Numbered from the stretch's first letter, positions 51,512-61,693 are shown. The stretch is DNA of 64,000 bases from an uncultured Bacteroidales bacterium (GCA_900318275.1 ONJY01000014.1:1-64000), one strand, 5' to 3'. A program made the numbers and translations. The notes: generated by a model from the letters alone, not told the origin.

Positions 51512-53344
51512 GTGAAAAAACTACTTCTCATCCTTATGTGCGTGGCCATGGGCTTCGGAGCTGTGGCTCAGCGGCCCAAGAAGAACTTCCATGCACCCAC
51601 GGTGCTCAGTGTGGCCGACATCATGGGCAACTATGGCCTTGATTCGGCATGGGTCAACGACACCGCTGCTGCGCTGCGCTACCTCGACGAGCAGCCTGAG
51701 GACTATGTCGCGCTCACCAATCTCTGCGTGTCGATACGCACAAAGGCGCAGAAAGCCATCTCGTCGATAGAGAACGACTACGAGTTCCGCGACAGCCTCA
51801 TCTGGCTCGACAGCAACACCGTGCTTGCCGACTACCCAATCTACGAGTATCGTCTGCGCCGTCTGGCCGACCTGATGGGCAAGATGAGCATCCGCTACAG
51901 CCGTCTGGAGCAGCAGCGCATTGAGACTGAGCGTGAAGCAGCACGTCAGCGTGCCATAGAAGAGGCACGGCGGCAGCAGGAAGAGCGTAACCGCATCGCT
52001 GCCGACTTGCGCTCGAACATTGAGCTCCACCATCGTGCCATCATTGAGAAGTGCGACGGCGCCGGTGTCACCGACAAGGTGAAGCTCAAGGAACTGAAGG
52101 ACCTCTACTATAGCTATCTGATGGTCTACAACAAGTACGACCTCTCCACCGGCAACGCCACCAACGAGAGTATTGCTCGCCTCGATGAGCTCAACGCCTT
52201 CCAGAACGACCTGCTGGAGAATGTTCTTGGTCAGAACTCGCTGCCTTTCCAGATCGAGAACTTCAAGAATATCCTCAAGGTGCGCTGCGAGAAGGAGAAT
52301 AGCGACGTCTACCGCAGCTACACCAAGGTCTTCAAGCACACCTCGGTGCCCATATCCTTTGCCGATGTCAGGGAATACGAGGAGTATATCAATCGCATGC
52401 ACACCGTCATAAATGTGCAGCAGCGTTACATGCAGACCATAGACCTGCGCGCCACCATAGCCTCCGGCACCGATGCTATACAGTCGCAGTATGGCAAGAA
52501 ATACCGTGAGGTTGTTTCTTCCTACAAGGAGGTGCTGAAAGGCATCAACCAGGTGCCAGCCTTCACTACCAATGCCGAGAGTCTCCTGTTCATCCAGAGC
52601 CTCGAGGACTTTACTGCGGCACAGCAGCTGTATATTGACTACTTCAGTCAGCTGGAGGAGATCTCCCAGCGCTCCGACTCCATCATGAAGCGCGGCACCG
52701 ACAACCGCCAGCTATATGACGTCGTCGTCGCCTACCGCGAGATAAGTGAAAAACTACTTCCCCTGCCTACTTTCCGCGACCCCGAAGGGGCTAAAGTCTA
52801 CGAGGACCAGCTGCAGGAGGTGCGCGACGTGCAACAATGCTACATGGATGTGCTTACCCTCCGTACCACCATTGCGCGCAACGACGACACTCTGACATCC
52901 GTCAAGAAGCTCGACCGCGTGCTCTCAAACGGATACAAACTGCTCCGCAAGCAGGTCGACCTCAGACCCTCCTTCGCTACCGTCGAGCGTGGACGCAGCT
53001 TCATAGACCTCCTGTCCTCTCACATCGAGATGCAGAACCTCTGCCTCATCACCAAAAAGAAGATAGACCAGATCAAGCGAAACGACAAACTGATAGACTT
53101 CAAGGAGAACCCCTTCCGCAACATCGTGAAAGCGTACAACCGCATGTATAAGGCCTATAGCGACGTCAGCGAAATCACCAATACCGAAGACCTCCGCCGC
53201 TACAGCCGCCAATGCGACAGGCTCATAGATCTGCAGAAGGCTTTTATTGAGATACAACAAAGCCCGACGGTGCAAGAGGTCGACAACAGTCTGAAGCGTG
53301 AGACAAGTATCGACAAGATAAAGCTCGTCGTGGGGTTTGACTAA
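51512..53344 (+). CDS. Secreted helical protein with five internal repeats
   Basis: 610 residues from a GTG start; signal peptide (MKKLLLILMCVAMGFGAVAQ). A charged coiled coil follows at about 128-170 (RLEQQRIETEREAARQRAIE). Five related blocks begin at about residues 283, 351, 421, 488 and 556, spaced 67-70 residues, each with F-x(3-8)-[YF]-x2-x-L-x5-QQ-x-Y[IM] and often a following LR.TI (e.g. YEDQLQEVRDVQQCYMDVLT). No known domain recognised. Probably periplasmic; function unknown. Confidence 0.78.
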   Translation: MKKLLLILMCVAMGFGAVAQRPKKNFHAPTVLSVADIMGNYGLDSAWVNDTAAALRYLDEQPEDYVALTNLCVSIRTKAQKAISSIENDYEFRDSLIWLDSNTVLADYPIYEYRLRRLADLMGKMSIRYSRLEQQRIETEREAARQRAIEEARRQQEERNRIAADLRSNIELHHRAIIEKCDGAGVTDKVKLKELKDLYYSYLMVYNKYDLSTGNATNESIARLDELNAFQNDLLENVLGQNSLPFQIENFKNILKVRCEKENSDVYRSYTKVFKHTSVPISFADVREYEEYINRMHTVINVQQRYMQTIDLRATIASGTDAIQSQYGKKYREVVSSYKEVLKGINQVPAFTTNAESLLFIQSLEDFTAAQQLYIDYFSQLEEISQRSDSIMKRGTDNRQLYDVVVAYREISEKLLPLPTFRDPEGAKVYEDQLQEVRDVQQCYMDVLTLRTTIARNDDTLTSVKKLDRVLSNGYKLLRKQVDLRPSFATVERGRSFIDLLSSHIEMQNLCLITKKKIDQIKRNDKLIDFKENPFRNIVKAYNRMYKAYSDVSEITNTEDLRRYSRQCDRLIDLQKAFIEIQQSPTVQEVDNSLKRETSIDKIKLVVGFD

Positions 53345-53360
53345 AGATGTGAGGATGTAG

Positions 53361-53394
53361 CAAGAGGCCGATACGTTGACGTGTCGGCCTCTTG
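53361..53394. terminator. Bidirectional terminator between convergent genes
   Basis: 14-bp stem CAAGAGGCCGATAC / GTGTCGGCCTCTTG (one A-C mismatch), followed by TTTTATTT on plus. It ends both the repeat protein and dihydroorotase. Confidence 0.85.
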
Positions 53395-53396
53395 TT

Positions 53397-54728
53397 TTAT
53401 TTGCAGAATGCCAAGGGTTCTGCTGGCCCGTTTTCGCGACCGTTGATGAAGACTTTTTCTATGCGGGAGTGGAATGTCTGTCCTTCGAGGGGGCTCCAGC
53501 CGCATTTGCTTAGAAGGCTTTCCTTGGTTATGGTTGTTTCGATGCCTGTCCGGACGAGGACGATGTCGGCCTTATAGCCTTTGCGGATGAATCCGCGGTC
53601 TTTTATGCCGAAGAGTATCGCCGGGTTGTGGCACATTTTCCATACTATCATTGTCAACAGTTCGTCGTTGTTGATGGCGGCTTCCATCATCATCTGTAGT
53701 GAGTGTTGGATAGATGGTATGCCGCTCGGTGCGTCGAAGTATGGTTTCTGTTTGGCTTCTATGGTGTGAGGTGCGTGGTCGGTGGCTATGGTGTCGATGA
53801 TGTCGTCTTCGAGAGCGGCCCATAGTGCGAGGCGGTCATCGTTGCTTTTGATGGCTGGGTTGCACTTGATGAGGTTGCCGAGAGTGGGGTAGTCGCGGTC
53901 GTCGAACCATAGATGGTTCGGGGTTACTTCCGCGGTGATGTTTTTTTGCGACAGGTCGAAGTTGGAGAGGAGGCTGAGTTCTGTAGCAGTAGATATATGA
54001 GCGATGTGCAGGCGTGTGCCGTAGCGGCGAGCACGTTCGATGGCTTTGTAGGTGCTGAGGAAGCATGCTTCGGTGTTGCGTATGAGTGGGTGCAGGGCGG
54101 CGGTCTCGCGGTCGGTCCCTTGGCATTCGCGTTTCATGTTCGCCATATTGGCCTGTATGACGGCTTCTTCTTCGCAATGTGCCACGATGAGTTTGCGTGC
54201 ATCGCGGAATAGGTGGTCGAGCTGGTCGGGGTTGTTGACAAGCATGTTGCCTGTGCTTGAGCCGAGGAATAGCTTTATGGCAGCGTAGGATGTGGGTTCG
54301 ATGGCAAGGAGGTCGTCGATGTTGTCGTTGGTGGCGCCGAGCATGAAGGCGTAGTTGACTGCGCTGTCGCGCGCGGCGAGTGCTTCTTTCTGTCGAAGTG
54401 CCTCGATGGTTGTTGTCTGAGGCTTTGTGTTGGGCATGTCGATGACGGAGGTGACGCCACCGGCGCGTGCTGCGCGGCTTTCGGAGTAGAAAGTTCCTGC
54501 AGGGTTTTCGCTTTGGCCGCCGTCGCGGAAGTGTACATGTGTATCGATGACGCCAGGCAGGAGTAGGAGTCCTGTGGCGTCGGCGATGATGTCGGCGTGT
54601 GTGGCTGCCCGCAGGTCTGAGCCATCGCCCTGCTTTATGTCGACTATGATGTCATCCTCAATGAGGAGTGATCCGTTGAAGATGCGGCCTTCGTTGACGA
54701 TGGTTGCGTTGAGGATGAGTGTTTTCAG
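53397..54728 (-). CDS. pyrC: Dihydroorotase (apparent CTG start)
   Basis: 443 residues. Amidohydrolase motifs: DTHVHFRDGG (metal HxH), EDDIIDTIATDHAPHTIEAK (metal Asp and following His), HCEEEA, and a C-terminal barrel closure. Ring closure step of pyrimidine synthesis. Family N-termini read MKTLI.NATIVNEG; here the matching codon is CTG (54728-54726) in LKTLILNATIVNEG, overlapping the upstream TGA as CTGA. No ATG, GTG or TTG lies nearby in frame, so a CTG (or ATT) start is implied. Confidence 0.9.
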   Translation of the reverse strand: MKTLILNATIVNEGRIFNGSLLIEDDIIVDIKQGDGSDLRAATHADIIADATGLLLLPGVIDTHVHFRDGGQSENPAGTFYSESRAARAGGVTSVIDMPNTKPQTTTIEALRQKEALAARDSAVNYAFMLGATNDNIDDLLAIEPTSYAAIKLFLGSSTGNMLVNNPDQLDHLFRDARKLIVAHCEEEAVIQANMANMKRECQGTDRETAALHPLIRNTEACFLSTYKAIERARRYGTRLHIAHISTATELSLLSNFDLSQKNITAEVTPNHLWFDDRDYPTLGNLIKCNPAIKSNDDRLALWAALEDDIIDTIATDHAPHTIEAKQKPYFDAPSGIPSIQHSLQMMMEAAINNDELLTMIVWKMCHNPAILFGIKDRGFIRKGYKADIVLVRTGIETTITKESLLSKCGWSPLEGQTFHSRIEKVFINGRENGPAEPLAFCK

Positions 54729-56074
54729 AATTTCCTCCCTTCTGCCCAGCGGCGGCCGGCTATTTGGGCTTCTGCCGATGTGTTGTACTGGTTTTTGACG
54801 ACGAACTGTCCGGTGTGGTCGATACAGCCCCAACGGCCATCCATCTTGGCGGGGGCCACGCGGTCGTTCCACACGTAGGTGAAGAGTTTGGCGTCCTCGA
54901 GGGTGGGTTTGATGACCCATTCGCCCTTGTAGTCGACGTAGCCCCAAGCTTGTGTGCCGGGGTCCATGACCGGGTAGAGCCAATGTCCGAGTTCCTCGCC
55001 GCGGTCCCACTGGTCGCCAGCCAGCCAGGCTTCGCTGCTGAGGGTGAAGACGTTGCGCGAGAGGTCGTCACCGGTGTCGCTTACCACCATCCAGTAGCCG
55101 TCGAGCTTGGCGGTGGCGAAGAGGCCTGTGTCGTTGGCGAAGCGTGTGGCTGCCTCGTAGATGGGCTGGATGCGCCATTCACCGCTCCAGTCGACCCATC
55201 CCCATTTGCCGTTGGCCGGGTTGGAGACAGGGTAGCGCCAGCCTTCGAGTGAGCGTCCGTGCTCGTACTGCAGCAGGGCGTCGGCGGCTTCTTCCTGGGT
55301 GAAGAAGATGGGGGTGGTGACGATGTTGCCGTTGCGGTCTATGTTGCCCCAGCGACCTTCCTGCTTGACTTGCGTGTAGGGGTAGTTGTTGTCGTTGCCG
55401 AAAGGCATGCGGTCTTCATACATAGGCTGTACGGCCCAACGGCCGAGGTAGTCGACAAAGCCCCAGAGGCCGTTGTTGGGGTTAGTGACCGGGAGGCGCC
55501 AGGTGTAGAAATTGCGTCCCACAGCCCACTGGGCACCAGCTTCCTCGGCTTGCTGTGCCGTGAGGAAGATGTTGTTGACCACCAGCACACCGCGACCGTC
55601 GATGCAGCCCCAGCGGCCGTCTTTCATGACGCTGGCGAAGCGCTTGGGGTCACGCCCCTGATGAGGGTTGGCGGCTTGGTATACGGGTGAGTATTTCCAG
55701 CGACCGTAGTAGTCGACAAAGCCCCAACGGCCGTCGGCGGCGTTGCGGGCGGGGTAGACCCATTTGCCGGGCTCGGTGAGCTCTTCCCAGTTGCGGCCGG
55801 CTTCCTGTGCCACCTCCTTGGTGGGGAACATGTTGCGGCAGACGATGTTGCCGTCGATGTCTATGCATCCCCAACGGCCGTCAATCTTTACCGGGGCCCA
55901 TTTCCTGACAGAGCCCTCGAATTTGCCGGCACGCTGGTATTGCGGCATGATTTTCCAGCTGCCGTTTTCGTTTTTGTAGCCGAATGTCTGCGTTGCGCTC
56001 TCGAACACAGGGGTCTGTGCCTGTAATGTTGTTGCGCACAGCGCGGCGATGAATGTGAAGACGATTCTTCTCAT
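54725..56074 (-). CDS. Secreted WG-repeat protein
   Basis: 449 residues. Signal peptide MRRIVFTFIAALCATTLQAQ, then seven or more WG-type repeats with WGCID, WGFVDYYGRW, WGWVDWSGEW and WGYVDYKGEW cores. In this protein they alternate between two block types: DGRWGCIDxxG followed by NxFxTxxxAxxAGxxW. Probably a periplasmic or surface beta-propeller-like scaffold. Fourth gene of the efflux operon (34 nt after the tolC-like gene) and overlaps dihydroorotase by 4 nt. Confidence 0.82.
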   Translation of the reverse strand: MRRIVFTFIAALCATTLQAQTPVFESATQTFGYKNENGSWKIMPQYQRAGKFEGSVRKWAPVKIDGRWGCIDIDGNIVCRNMFPTKEVAQEAGRNWEELTEPGKWVYPARNAADGRWGFVDYYGRWKYSPVYQAANPHQGRDPKRFASVMKDGRWGCIDGRGVLVVNNIFLTAQQAEEAGAQWAVGRNFYTWRLPVTNPNNGLWGFVDYLGRWAVQPMYEDRMPFGNDNNYPYTQVKQEGRWGNIDRNGNIVTTPIFFTQEEAADALLQYEHGRSLEGWRYPVSNPANGKWGWVDWSGEWRIQPIYEAATRFANDTGLFATAKLDGYWMVVSDTGDDLSRNVFTLSSEAWLAGDQWDRGEELGHWLYPVMDPGTQAWGYVDYKGEWVIKPTLEDAKLFTYVWNDRVAPAKMDGRWGCIDHTGQFVVKNQYNTSAEAQIAGRRWAEGRKF

Positions 56075-56108
56075 ATTGTGTATGTGTTTATTTTAAAAGT
56101 GTTGTTTT

Positions 56109-57476
56109 TCATTTTTCGTTTCTGAGGTCCAAGAGCCTTCTGCGGGCCAAGGTGTAAGTTGTCTTGCGGTCGGTGATGGCGTTCTGTGCCTGAAGGAGTA
56201 GGGCATGAGCCTGCAGCACGTCGGATAGGGTGGTGTTGCCTGCTGTGTAGTTGAGGTTTGCCAGCCGGTAGTTTTCCTCGGCCACAGAGAGCGCGGAGGA
56301 GTCGGACTTCATGAGCAGGTAGGCATCCATCATGTCGCTGTAGGCTTTTTCCTCCTCGAGCGACATCATGCGTCCGAGGTTGTCCTGCATAATCTGGGCT
56401 TCCTCGATGGCTATGTTGTGCTGGTGAAGCTTGTGGGCTGTCTCCCACCATGCTGTCAGCGGTACTGATAGTGTGAGCAGCGCAATGCCGTTGGACGAGG
56501 CTTCTTTCTTCAGGATGTTGCCGTAGAATGTTATACCCACTATGGCAAGCTGGGGGAGGCTTTCGCCGATGGTCATGCTTTTCTTGAGCTTCTCGGCCTG
56601 CACGTTGAGTTCCAGGAGTTTCATTTCGGGTCTGAGACTGTCGCCGGTGGTCTTGTTTACAAAGAGGGCAGGGGGCTCGGTACCACCGGCAGGTTCCTCG
56701 AAGCGGATGTCGTCGCTGTAGTCGATGCCTATCTGCTGGCATAGCAGTCGTTTTGAGAGTCGTATGCCGCTGGTCAGCTGCTGCTGGTTGGCGAGCATCT
56801 CGTTGCGTTTGAGCTGAACCTGCAGCGCGTCGGCGTTGGTCACCAATCCGTTGGCCAGAGCGGCTTGCACGGTGCGGTCAAGCGAGTCGATGAGGTCGAG
56901 GGCAGCCTTCAATGTTGCCACCTTCTGCTGCAGCCCGGTGACGAGGTAGTATGACGACTCTATGTTCTCAATCACGTCGCGTGTCTTGGCTTCAGCCATG
57001 AGGTTGGCGGCATCGACGCCGAGGCTGGCCAGGCGGTTGCCGTTGATGATGCGCCCACCGGCGAATATGGGTTGTACAAAGTTGCCGGAGATGCTGGAAC
57101 CTTTCTTCATGAGGGTCATCTCGCTCTTGAAGTCGGCGCCGCCACTCTCCGCGCCTTCATAGATGACCTGCAGCAACTCGCGCATATCGTTTGATTCAAT
57201 ATCGTTGATGCCGAAGCGTATCAGTGGGTCGACAGCATAGTAGGTGTTGGCGCTGAAACTCACCTGTGGGAAGAACTTGGTGAAAGCCTGCCGCTTCACC
57301 TCCTGTGCTTTTAGCACCTCGAGCTGCGACGTGCGTATGTCGGCGTTGTTCTTGCGCGCCAGCGCCAGACAGCTGTCGAGGGTCAGCACTTGGGCCTGCA
57401 GGGTGAAGGAGGAGAGGGACAATGCGAGAGCAAGTGCCACCGCCGCCAAACCCTTTATGTATATCGTGTGTTTCAT
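56109..57476 (-). CDS. TolC-family outer-membrane efflux protein
   Basis: 455 residues. Signal peptide (MKHTIYIKGLAAVALALALS). OEP repeats of long coiled-coil helices and short beta hairpins: LTLDSCLALARKNNADIRTS at the N-terminus, VQPIFAGGRIINGN, ALANGLVTNADALQVQLKRN, NLNYTAGNTTLSDVLQAHAL. Forms the outer-membrane exit duct for the RND pump encoded just upstream. Confidence 0.92.
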   Translation of the reverse strand: MKHTIYIKGLAAVALALALSLSSFTLQAQVLTLDSCLALARKNNADIRTSQLEVLKAQEVKRQAFTKFFPQVSFSANTYYAVDPLIRFGINDIESNDMRELLQVIYEGAESGGADFKSEMTLMKKGSSISGNFVQPIFAGGRIINGNRLASLGVDAANLMAEAKTRDVIENIESSYYLVTGLQQKVATLKAALDLIDSLDRTVQAALANGLVTNADALQVQLKRNEMLANQQQLTSGIRLSKRLLCQQIGIDYSDDIRFEEPAGGTEPPALFVNKTTGDSLRPEMKLLELNVQAEKLKKSMTIGESLPQLAIVGITFYGNILKKEASSNGIALLTLSVPLTAWWETAHKLHQHNIAIEEAQIMQDNLGRMMSLEEEKAYSDMMDAYLLMKSDSSALSVAEENYRLANLNYTAGNTTLSDVLQAHALLLQAQNAITDRKTTYTLARRRLLDLRNEK

Positions 57477-57506
57477 CGCTGTTCTGCTATTGGTACTGCT
57501 TGTTGC

Positions 57507-60500
57507 TTAGTTTCTTGTTACGTTGATGGGGCGGAAGTTCTGCCGTTTTCTGCCTTCGAAGGCTACGCAATAGGCCACCGGCAGGATGGTGATTACCAGC
57601 GGCAGGGTGAATACTGTGCCGAAGCAAATCACCACGCCCATGGGCATCCACAGCAGGGTGCCTGCCAGAATCATGGGTATCACGCCCAAGGCCGTCGTCG
57701 CCGAGGTGAGGAAGATGGGCCTCATGCGGCGGAGGCCGGCCTGGTAGGCCGCTTCCTCTATCGACAGCAGCTGTTTGCTGCGCAGCTCCGCCACGTAGTC
57801 ATACATGATGATGGCGTTGCGCACGATGATGCCCACCAACGAAATCATGCCGAGGGTTGCCGTGATGGAGAAGTCGAGCCCGAAGATCCACAATCCGAAG
57901 TTGGCGCCGAAGAGGCAGAGCACAGCCATGGAGATGGAGAGCAGCGAGATGCCTATCTTGCCGTAGTGGATGATGAGGACGAGGAACATCACCGCTATGG
58001 CGGCGAAGATGGCCAGCACCAGCATGGGGAATATCTCGCCCGAGAACTGGTAGGTGCCGCCGGGCTCTATCGTCACCCCTTCGGGCAAATCCATGGCATC
58101 AAGCTGTTTCGCTATCTTCGAGTATTCTTTTATCTGTCCGGCGTCGGCCACCACGTCGGCCGATACGGTCACGCAGCGCACACCGTTGCGGTGCGGCATG
58201 TTGTTGTGGTGGAACTTAGGCGTGATGTCGGCCACCTGGCGCAGGGGCACCCATACACCCGGCTGGGCGCAAGGCACCAGCAGGTCGCCGATGTCGCCGT
58301 AGTTGAGCTCTTCCTGCCCGTCGGAGTATACTGATATGGGGATGTTGTAGTCGCCTTGCCACAACGACGACAGCCGTGTGCCCGAGAGGGCTCCGCTGAG
58401 GTACATGGACAACGAGGCCTGGGTGATGCCAAGCCTGTTGGCTTCGTCGGTCTTCAGCACCACGTCGAGCATCTCCTCTGTCTCGTCGTAGTCGGAGTGC
58501 ACATAGAAGAGGTTGGGGTTCTCTTTCATGATGCGTATCAGCGAGTCGCGCACGGGCTCAATCTTGGCGTAGTCGTCGGCTTTGACGTAGAACTCTATGG
58601 GTGATGGCGAGAACTGGTAGTCCATCTGTTTGAAGCGCACCTGTACGTTGGGGAAGATGTTTTCGTAGCGTTGCGCGTATTCGGTAATCAGCTCCTTGGT
58701 GGCCTCGTCGCTCACGGTGTTGACGATGAACTGTGCGTAGTTGTCCGATGCCAGCTGTGGTGCGTACATCATGTGGAAGCGCGGCGACGACATGCCCACA
58801 AAGCTGGTGACGCTCTCCACGCGATTGTCTTTCTGCAGCAGGCGCGCCAGAGAGTCGGCCACAACGCCGCTCTCGTCGATGGTGGAGCCTGCCGCCAGGT
58901 GTATCTCCACGGCGAAGCTGTTGCGCTCGGCCTTTGGCAGCACCTGCACGTTGATGAGCGTGAACAGCACCCCGCCCAGCACCACCGAGGCGGCGCCTAT
59001 GGCCAGCGTCAGCTTCTTGTGGCGGAAGCAGCGGTCGAGGAGCCACTTGTAGCCGTTCTGCAGGCCGTCGAAGAAGCCTGCCTGTATCTTCTCGAAGCGC
59101 GTGGGCTGTGCGTCGGCGGTTTTGCGCTTGATGAGGTGCGACGACATGAAGGGTATCACGAGCACGGCATACAGGTAGCTGCATGTCAGCGCAATGAGTA
59201 TGGTCCACGGGAAGAGCAGCACGAAGTCGCCCATCATGTTCTCCTTGAAGATGCCGAGGGCAGGGAAGAACATCATGGCTATAGATGCCGTTGCAAAGAG
59301 CATCGAGCCTGAGAGCTTGGTGGTCGACACCGCCGCCGAGTACCACCGCGAGTGCCCCTCGTTGAGCATGTCTGTGTAGCCGTCGATGACCACCACCGAG
59401 TCGTCCACTATCATGCCCAGCACGGCTATGAGGGCGGCGAGGGTGACGGTGTTCATCTCGAAGCCGAGGAAGTACATGATGCCAAGCGTCGCCGCTATGC
59501 ATATCGGCACCGATGTGGAGCTCACAAGGGCCGTCTTCAGCGGGAAGAGCACCAGCATCACTATGATGACCACGAGGATGGCCTCGATGAGGTCTTTCAG
59601 GAACGAGCGCACCGAGCGGTCGACCACCTGCGGCTGGTCGGTGATGCGGTGTATGTGGATGTCGGGCGGGATGTTCTTGGCATACTCTTGCATCACCTCG
59701 TCCACCTGGTCGCCAAAAGCCACCACGTTGTTGCCGGGCCGCATCTCAATGGACAGCATCAGGGTGCGGTTCTTCTTCACGTCGTTGTTGTAGTATTCTA
59801 TGTGCGGCGACTGCTCCTCGTAGCGCGACTCCACACGTGCCACGTCGCGCAGACGCAGCGTCTGGCCGGTGACGGGGTCGGCGAAGATGACCAGCTCGTT
59901 GAGGTCGTATATCGAGCCGAAGGGTATCGACACATGCACCATGGCGTTGCCCTCGTGGCTGCTTACCGTTCCCGAGATGGTGCGGAAGCCGTGGGCCGCC
60001 AGCTCGGCGCTCACCACCGAGGGCGATATGGCATACTGCGTCAGCTTCATGGGGTCCATGTGCACGGCCACCTCTTCGCGTTGGGCGCCTATGACGCTTA
60101 TCTTGCCCATCTCCGGTATGTTGCGCAGCTTGTCGGAGAGCCCTTTGGCCAGCTCCTCGAGCTCGCGCGGCGACCGCTCGTTGCTCTCTATGGCCAGCAG
60201 CAGCGTCGACGCGTTGCCGAAGTCGTCTATCACGGCCGTCGCCACCACGCCCTGCGGCAGGTTGGTGATTCTGAAGAGCGACAATCCCTCGCGTATGCGC
60301 GACCACGTCACCTTCATGTCGCTGTCCGAATGCACCAGCGTCACGAACACATACAGCATGCCGTTCTTGCTGTAAGAGTAGGTCTTGGTCTTGTCCACAT
60401 CGGTGAAGGTGAACAGGTACTCCTCCACCTTGCCGGCCACCTGCTCCTCGATCTCCTCGGCTGTGGCGCCGGGGTAGACAACGGCCACAACACCCTGGCT

Positions 60501-60638
60501 GATGCTCACGTTCGGGAACTCGTTCTTGTTGAGGTTGGGCAGGGCGTAGATGCCTATGGCTATCACGAGGATTATAGAGAACATTATCAGCGGAAAACTC
60601 CGCATCGCTCCCTCAATCATATTTGTCTTTCGTGCCAT
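57507..60638 (-). CDS. RND-family efflux transporter permease
   Basis: 1043 residues, standard RND length. Twelve membrane helices in two halves, with two periplasmic loops. Helix 4 carries the proton-relay region GMIVDDSVVVIDGYTDM with the Asp pair; also seen are VAVVYPGATAEEIEEQVAGK at the N-terminus and LRRMRPIFLTSATTALGVIP near the end. Exports drugs or toxic compounds with the adjacent MFP and TolC proteins; substrate not predictable. Confidence 0.95.
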   Translation of the reverse strand: MARKTNMIEGAMRSFPLIMFSIILVIAIGIYALPNLNKNEFPNVSISQGVVAVVYPGATAEEIEEQVAGKVEEYLFTFTDVDKTKTYSYSKNGMLYVFVTLVHSDSDMKVTWSRIREGLSLFRITNLPQGVVATAVIDDFGNASTLLLAIESNERSPRELEELAKGLSDKLRNIPEMGKISVIGAQREEVAVHMDPMKLTQYAISPSVVSAELAAHGFRTISGTVSSHEGNAMVHVSIPFGSIYDLNELVIFADPVTGQTLRLRDVARVESRYEEQSPHIEYYNNDVKKNRTLMLSIEMRPGNNVVAFGDQVDEVMQEYAKNIPPDIHIHRITDQPQVVDRSVRSFLKDLIEAILVVIIVMLVLFPLKTALVSSTSVPICIAATLGIMYFLGFEMNTVTLAALIAVLGMIVDDSVVVIDGYTDMLNEGHSRWYSAAVSTTKLSGSMLFATASIAMMFFPALGIFKENMMGDFVLLFPWTILIALTCSYLYAVLVIPFMSSHLIKRKTADAQPTRFEKIQAGFFDGLQNGYKWLLDRCFRHKKLTLAIGAASVVLGGVLFTLINVQVLPKAERNSFAVEIHLAAGSTIDESGVVADSLARLLQKDNRVESVTSFVGMSSPRFHMMYAPQLASDNYAQFIVNTVSDEATKELITEYAQRYENIFPNVQVRFKQMDYQFSPSPIEFYVKADDYAKIEPVRDSLIRIMKENPNLFYVHSDYDETEEMLDVVLKTDEANRLGITQASLSMYLSGALSGTRLSSLWQGDYNIPISVYSDGQEELNYGDIGDLLVPCAQPGVWVPLRQVADITPKFHHNNMPHRNGVRCVTVSADVVADAGQIKEYSKIAKQLDAMDLPEGVTIEPGGTYQFSGEIFPMLVLAIFAAIAVMFLVLIIHYGKIGISLLSISMAVLCLFGANFGLWIFGLDFSITATLGMISLVGIIVRNAIIMYDYVAELRSKQLLSIEEAAYQAGLRRMRPIFLTSATTALGVIPMILAGTLLWMPMGVVICFGTVFTLPLVITILPVAYCVAFEGRKRQNFRPINVTRN

Positions 60639-60670
60639 AACTTCCCGGTTGTCTTTTCTCTGTTCTCAAA

Positions 60671-61693
60671 TCACTTCACCGTCACCTTCGCTCCCGAATA
60701 GAGTTTCTGGTGGCCACCGGTAACCACGGTGTCGCCGTCGCTGAGGCCTTCCGTCACCAGCACGCCGCACTTCACAAAGTCGCCCACGCCGATGACGCGC
60801 TGTCGGGCCACGCCGTTCTCGATGACCCACACCACCTGTCCTTCAGGCATGGTGTGGACGCAGCTCGACGGCACCACCGTGCCTGTGCTCGACTTGTGGC
60901 TCGTGTGCACTTTGGCCACCATGTCGGGCAGCAGCTCGCGCACATCGCTCTCCACCACGGTGGCATTCACACGGTAGGTGTGGCCCAGCGGGTTGGCCAC
61001 GAGGCTCTTGTCGCTGACGCGCAGCTTCACCTCGCGGTTGCCGAGGGCGGGGATGGTGGCTGTGGCTTCGTCGCCTATGCTTATATTGTGTATCTCCTGC
61101 TCGGGCACCGAGAATGTGACGCGCAGCTTGTTCATGTCGAGCACGCGGGCGAAGACCTCGCCCGGACGGAGGTCCTGCCCCACATGGCGGTCCTGGCACG
61201 ACACCACGCCGCTGAAGGGCGCCCTGAGGGTGCAGTCCTCAACGCGCTTGCGGGCGCTCACCTCGGCCTGGCGGGCTTTCTCGAGGTCGGTCTCCATCTG
61301 TATCCAGCGCACATCGCTGATGCCGCCCTCCTTGTACACGGCCTCCATGCGGCGGTAGGCGTCCTCGGCCTGGCGCAACGTGGCGCGCGCGGTGGCATGG
61401 AGGCTCGACATCGTGGTGCTGTCGGCGACAGCTATCACCTGGCCGCTGGCCACGTGCTGCCCGTTGTGCACATTCACCTTTGTCAGCGTGCCGCCAAGCG
61501 GGAAGCCCAGCTCTATTATCTTCTCCGACGTGATGTCGCCCACATAGTTGCGCTCCGTGGGCGCCTCGGAACTGTTGACGATCATGACAGACACCGGAAT
61601 CGTGTCGCTCCATCCGTTGGCGGTCGGCTGCTTCTTCCCGCACGAAAACAATAGCAATGTTGCGGCTGCAATGATGGTTACCAGGCGTTTCAT
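60671..61693 (-). CDS. RND efflux membrane fusion (adaptor) lipoprotein
   Basis: 340 residues from ATG 61693 (MKRLVTIIAAATLLLFSCGK), lipobox LFSC. Upstream in-frame codons cross the promoter and are not used. Lipoyl-like halves (GGTLTKVNVHNGQHVASGQV; CTLRAPFSGVVSCQDRHVGQ) flank a short hairpin, then a beta-barrel and membrane-proximal domain. Links the RND pump with the outer-membrane duct; first gene of the operon. Confidence 0.92.
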   Translation of the reverse strand: MKRLVTIIAAATLLLFSCGKKQPTANGWSDTIPVSVMIVNSSEAPTERNYVGDITSEKIIELGFPLGGTLTKVNVHNGQHVASGQVIAVADSTTMSSLHATARATLRQAEDAYRRMEAVYKEGGISDVRWIQMETDLEKARQAEVSARKRVEDCTLRAPFSGVVSCQDRHVGQDLRPGEVFARVLDMNKLRVTFSVPEQEIHNISIGDEATATIPALGNREVKLRVSDKSLVANPLGHTYRVNATVVESDVRELLPDMVAKVHTSHKSSTGTVVPSSCVHTMPEGQVVWVIENGVARQRVIGVGDFVKCGVLVTEGLSDGDTVVTGGHQKLYSGAKVTVK

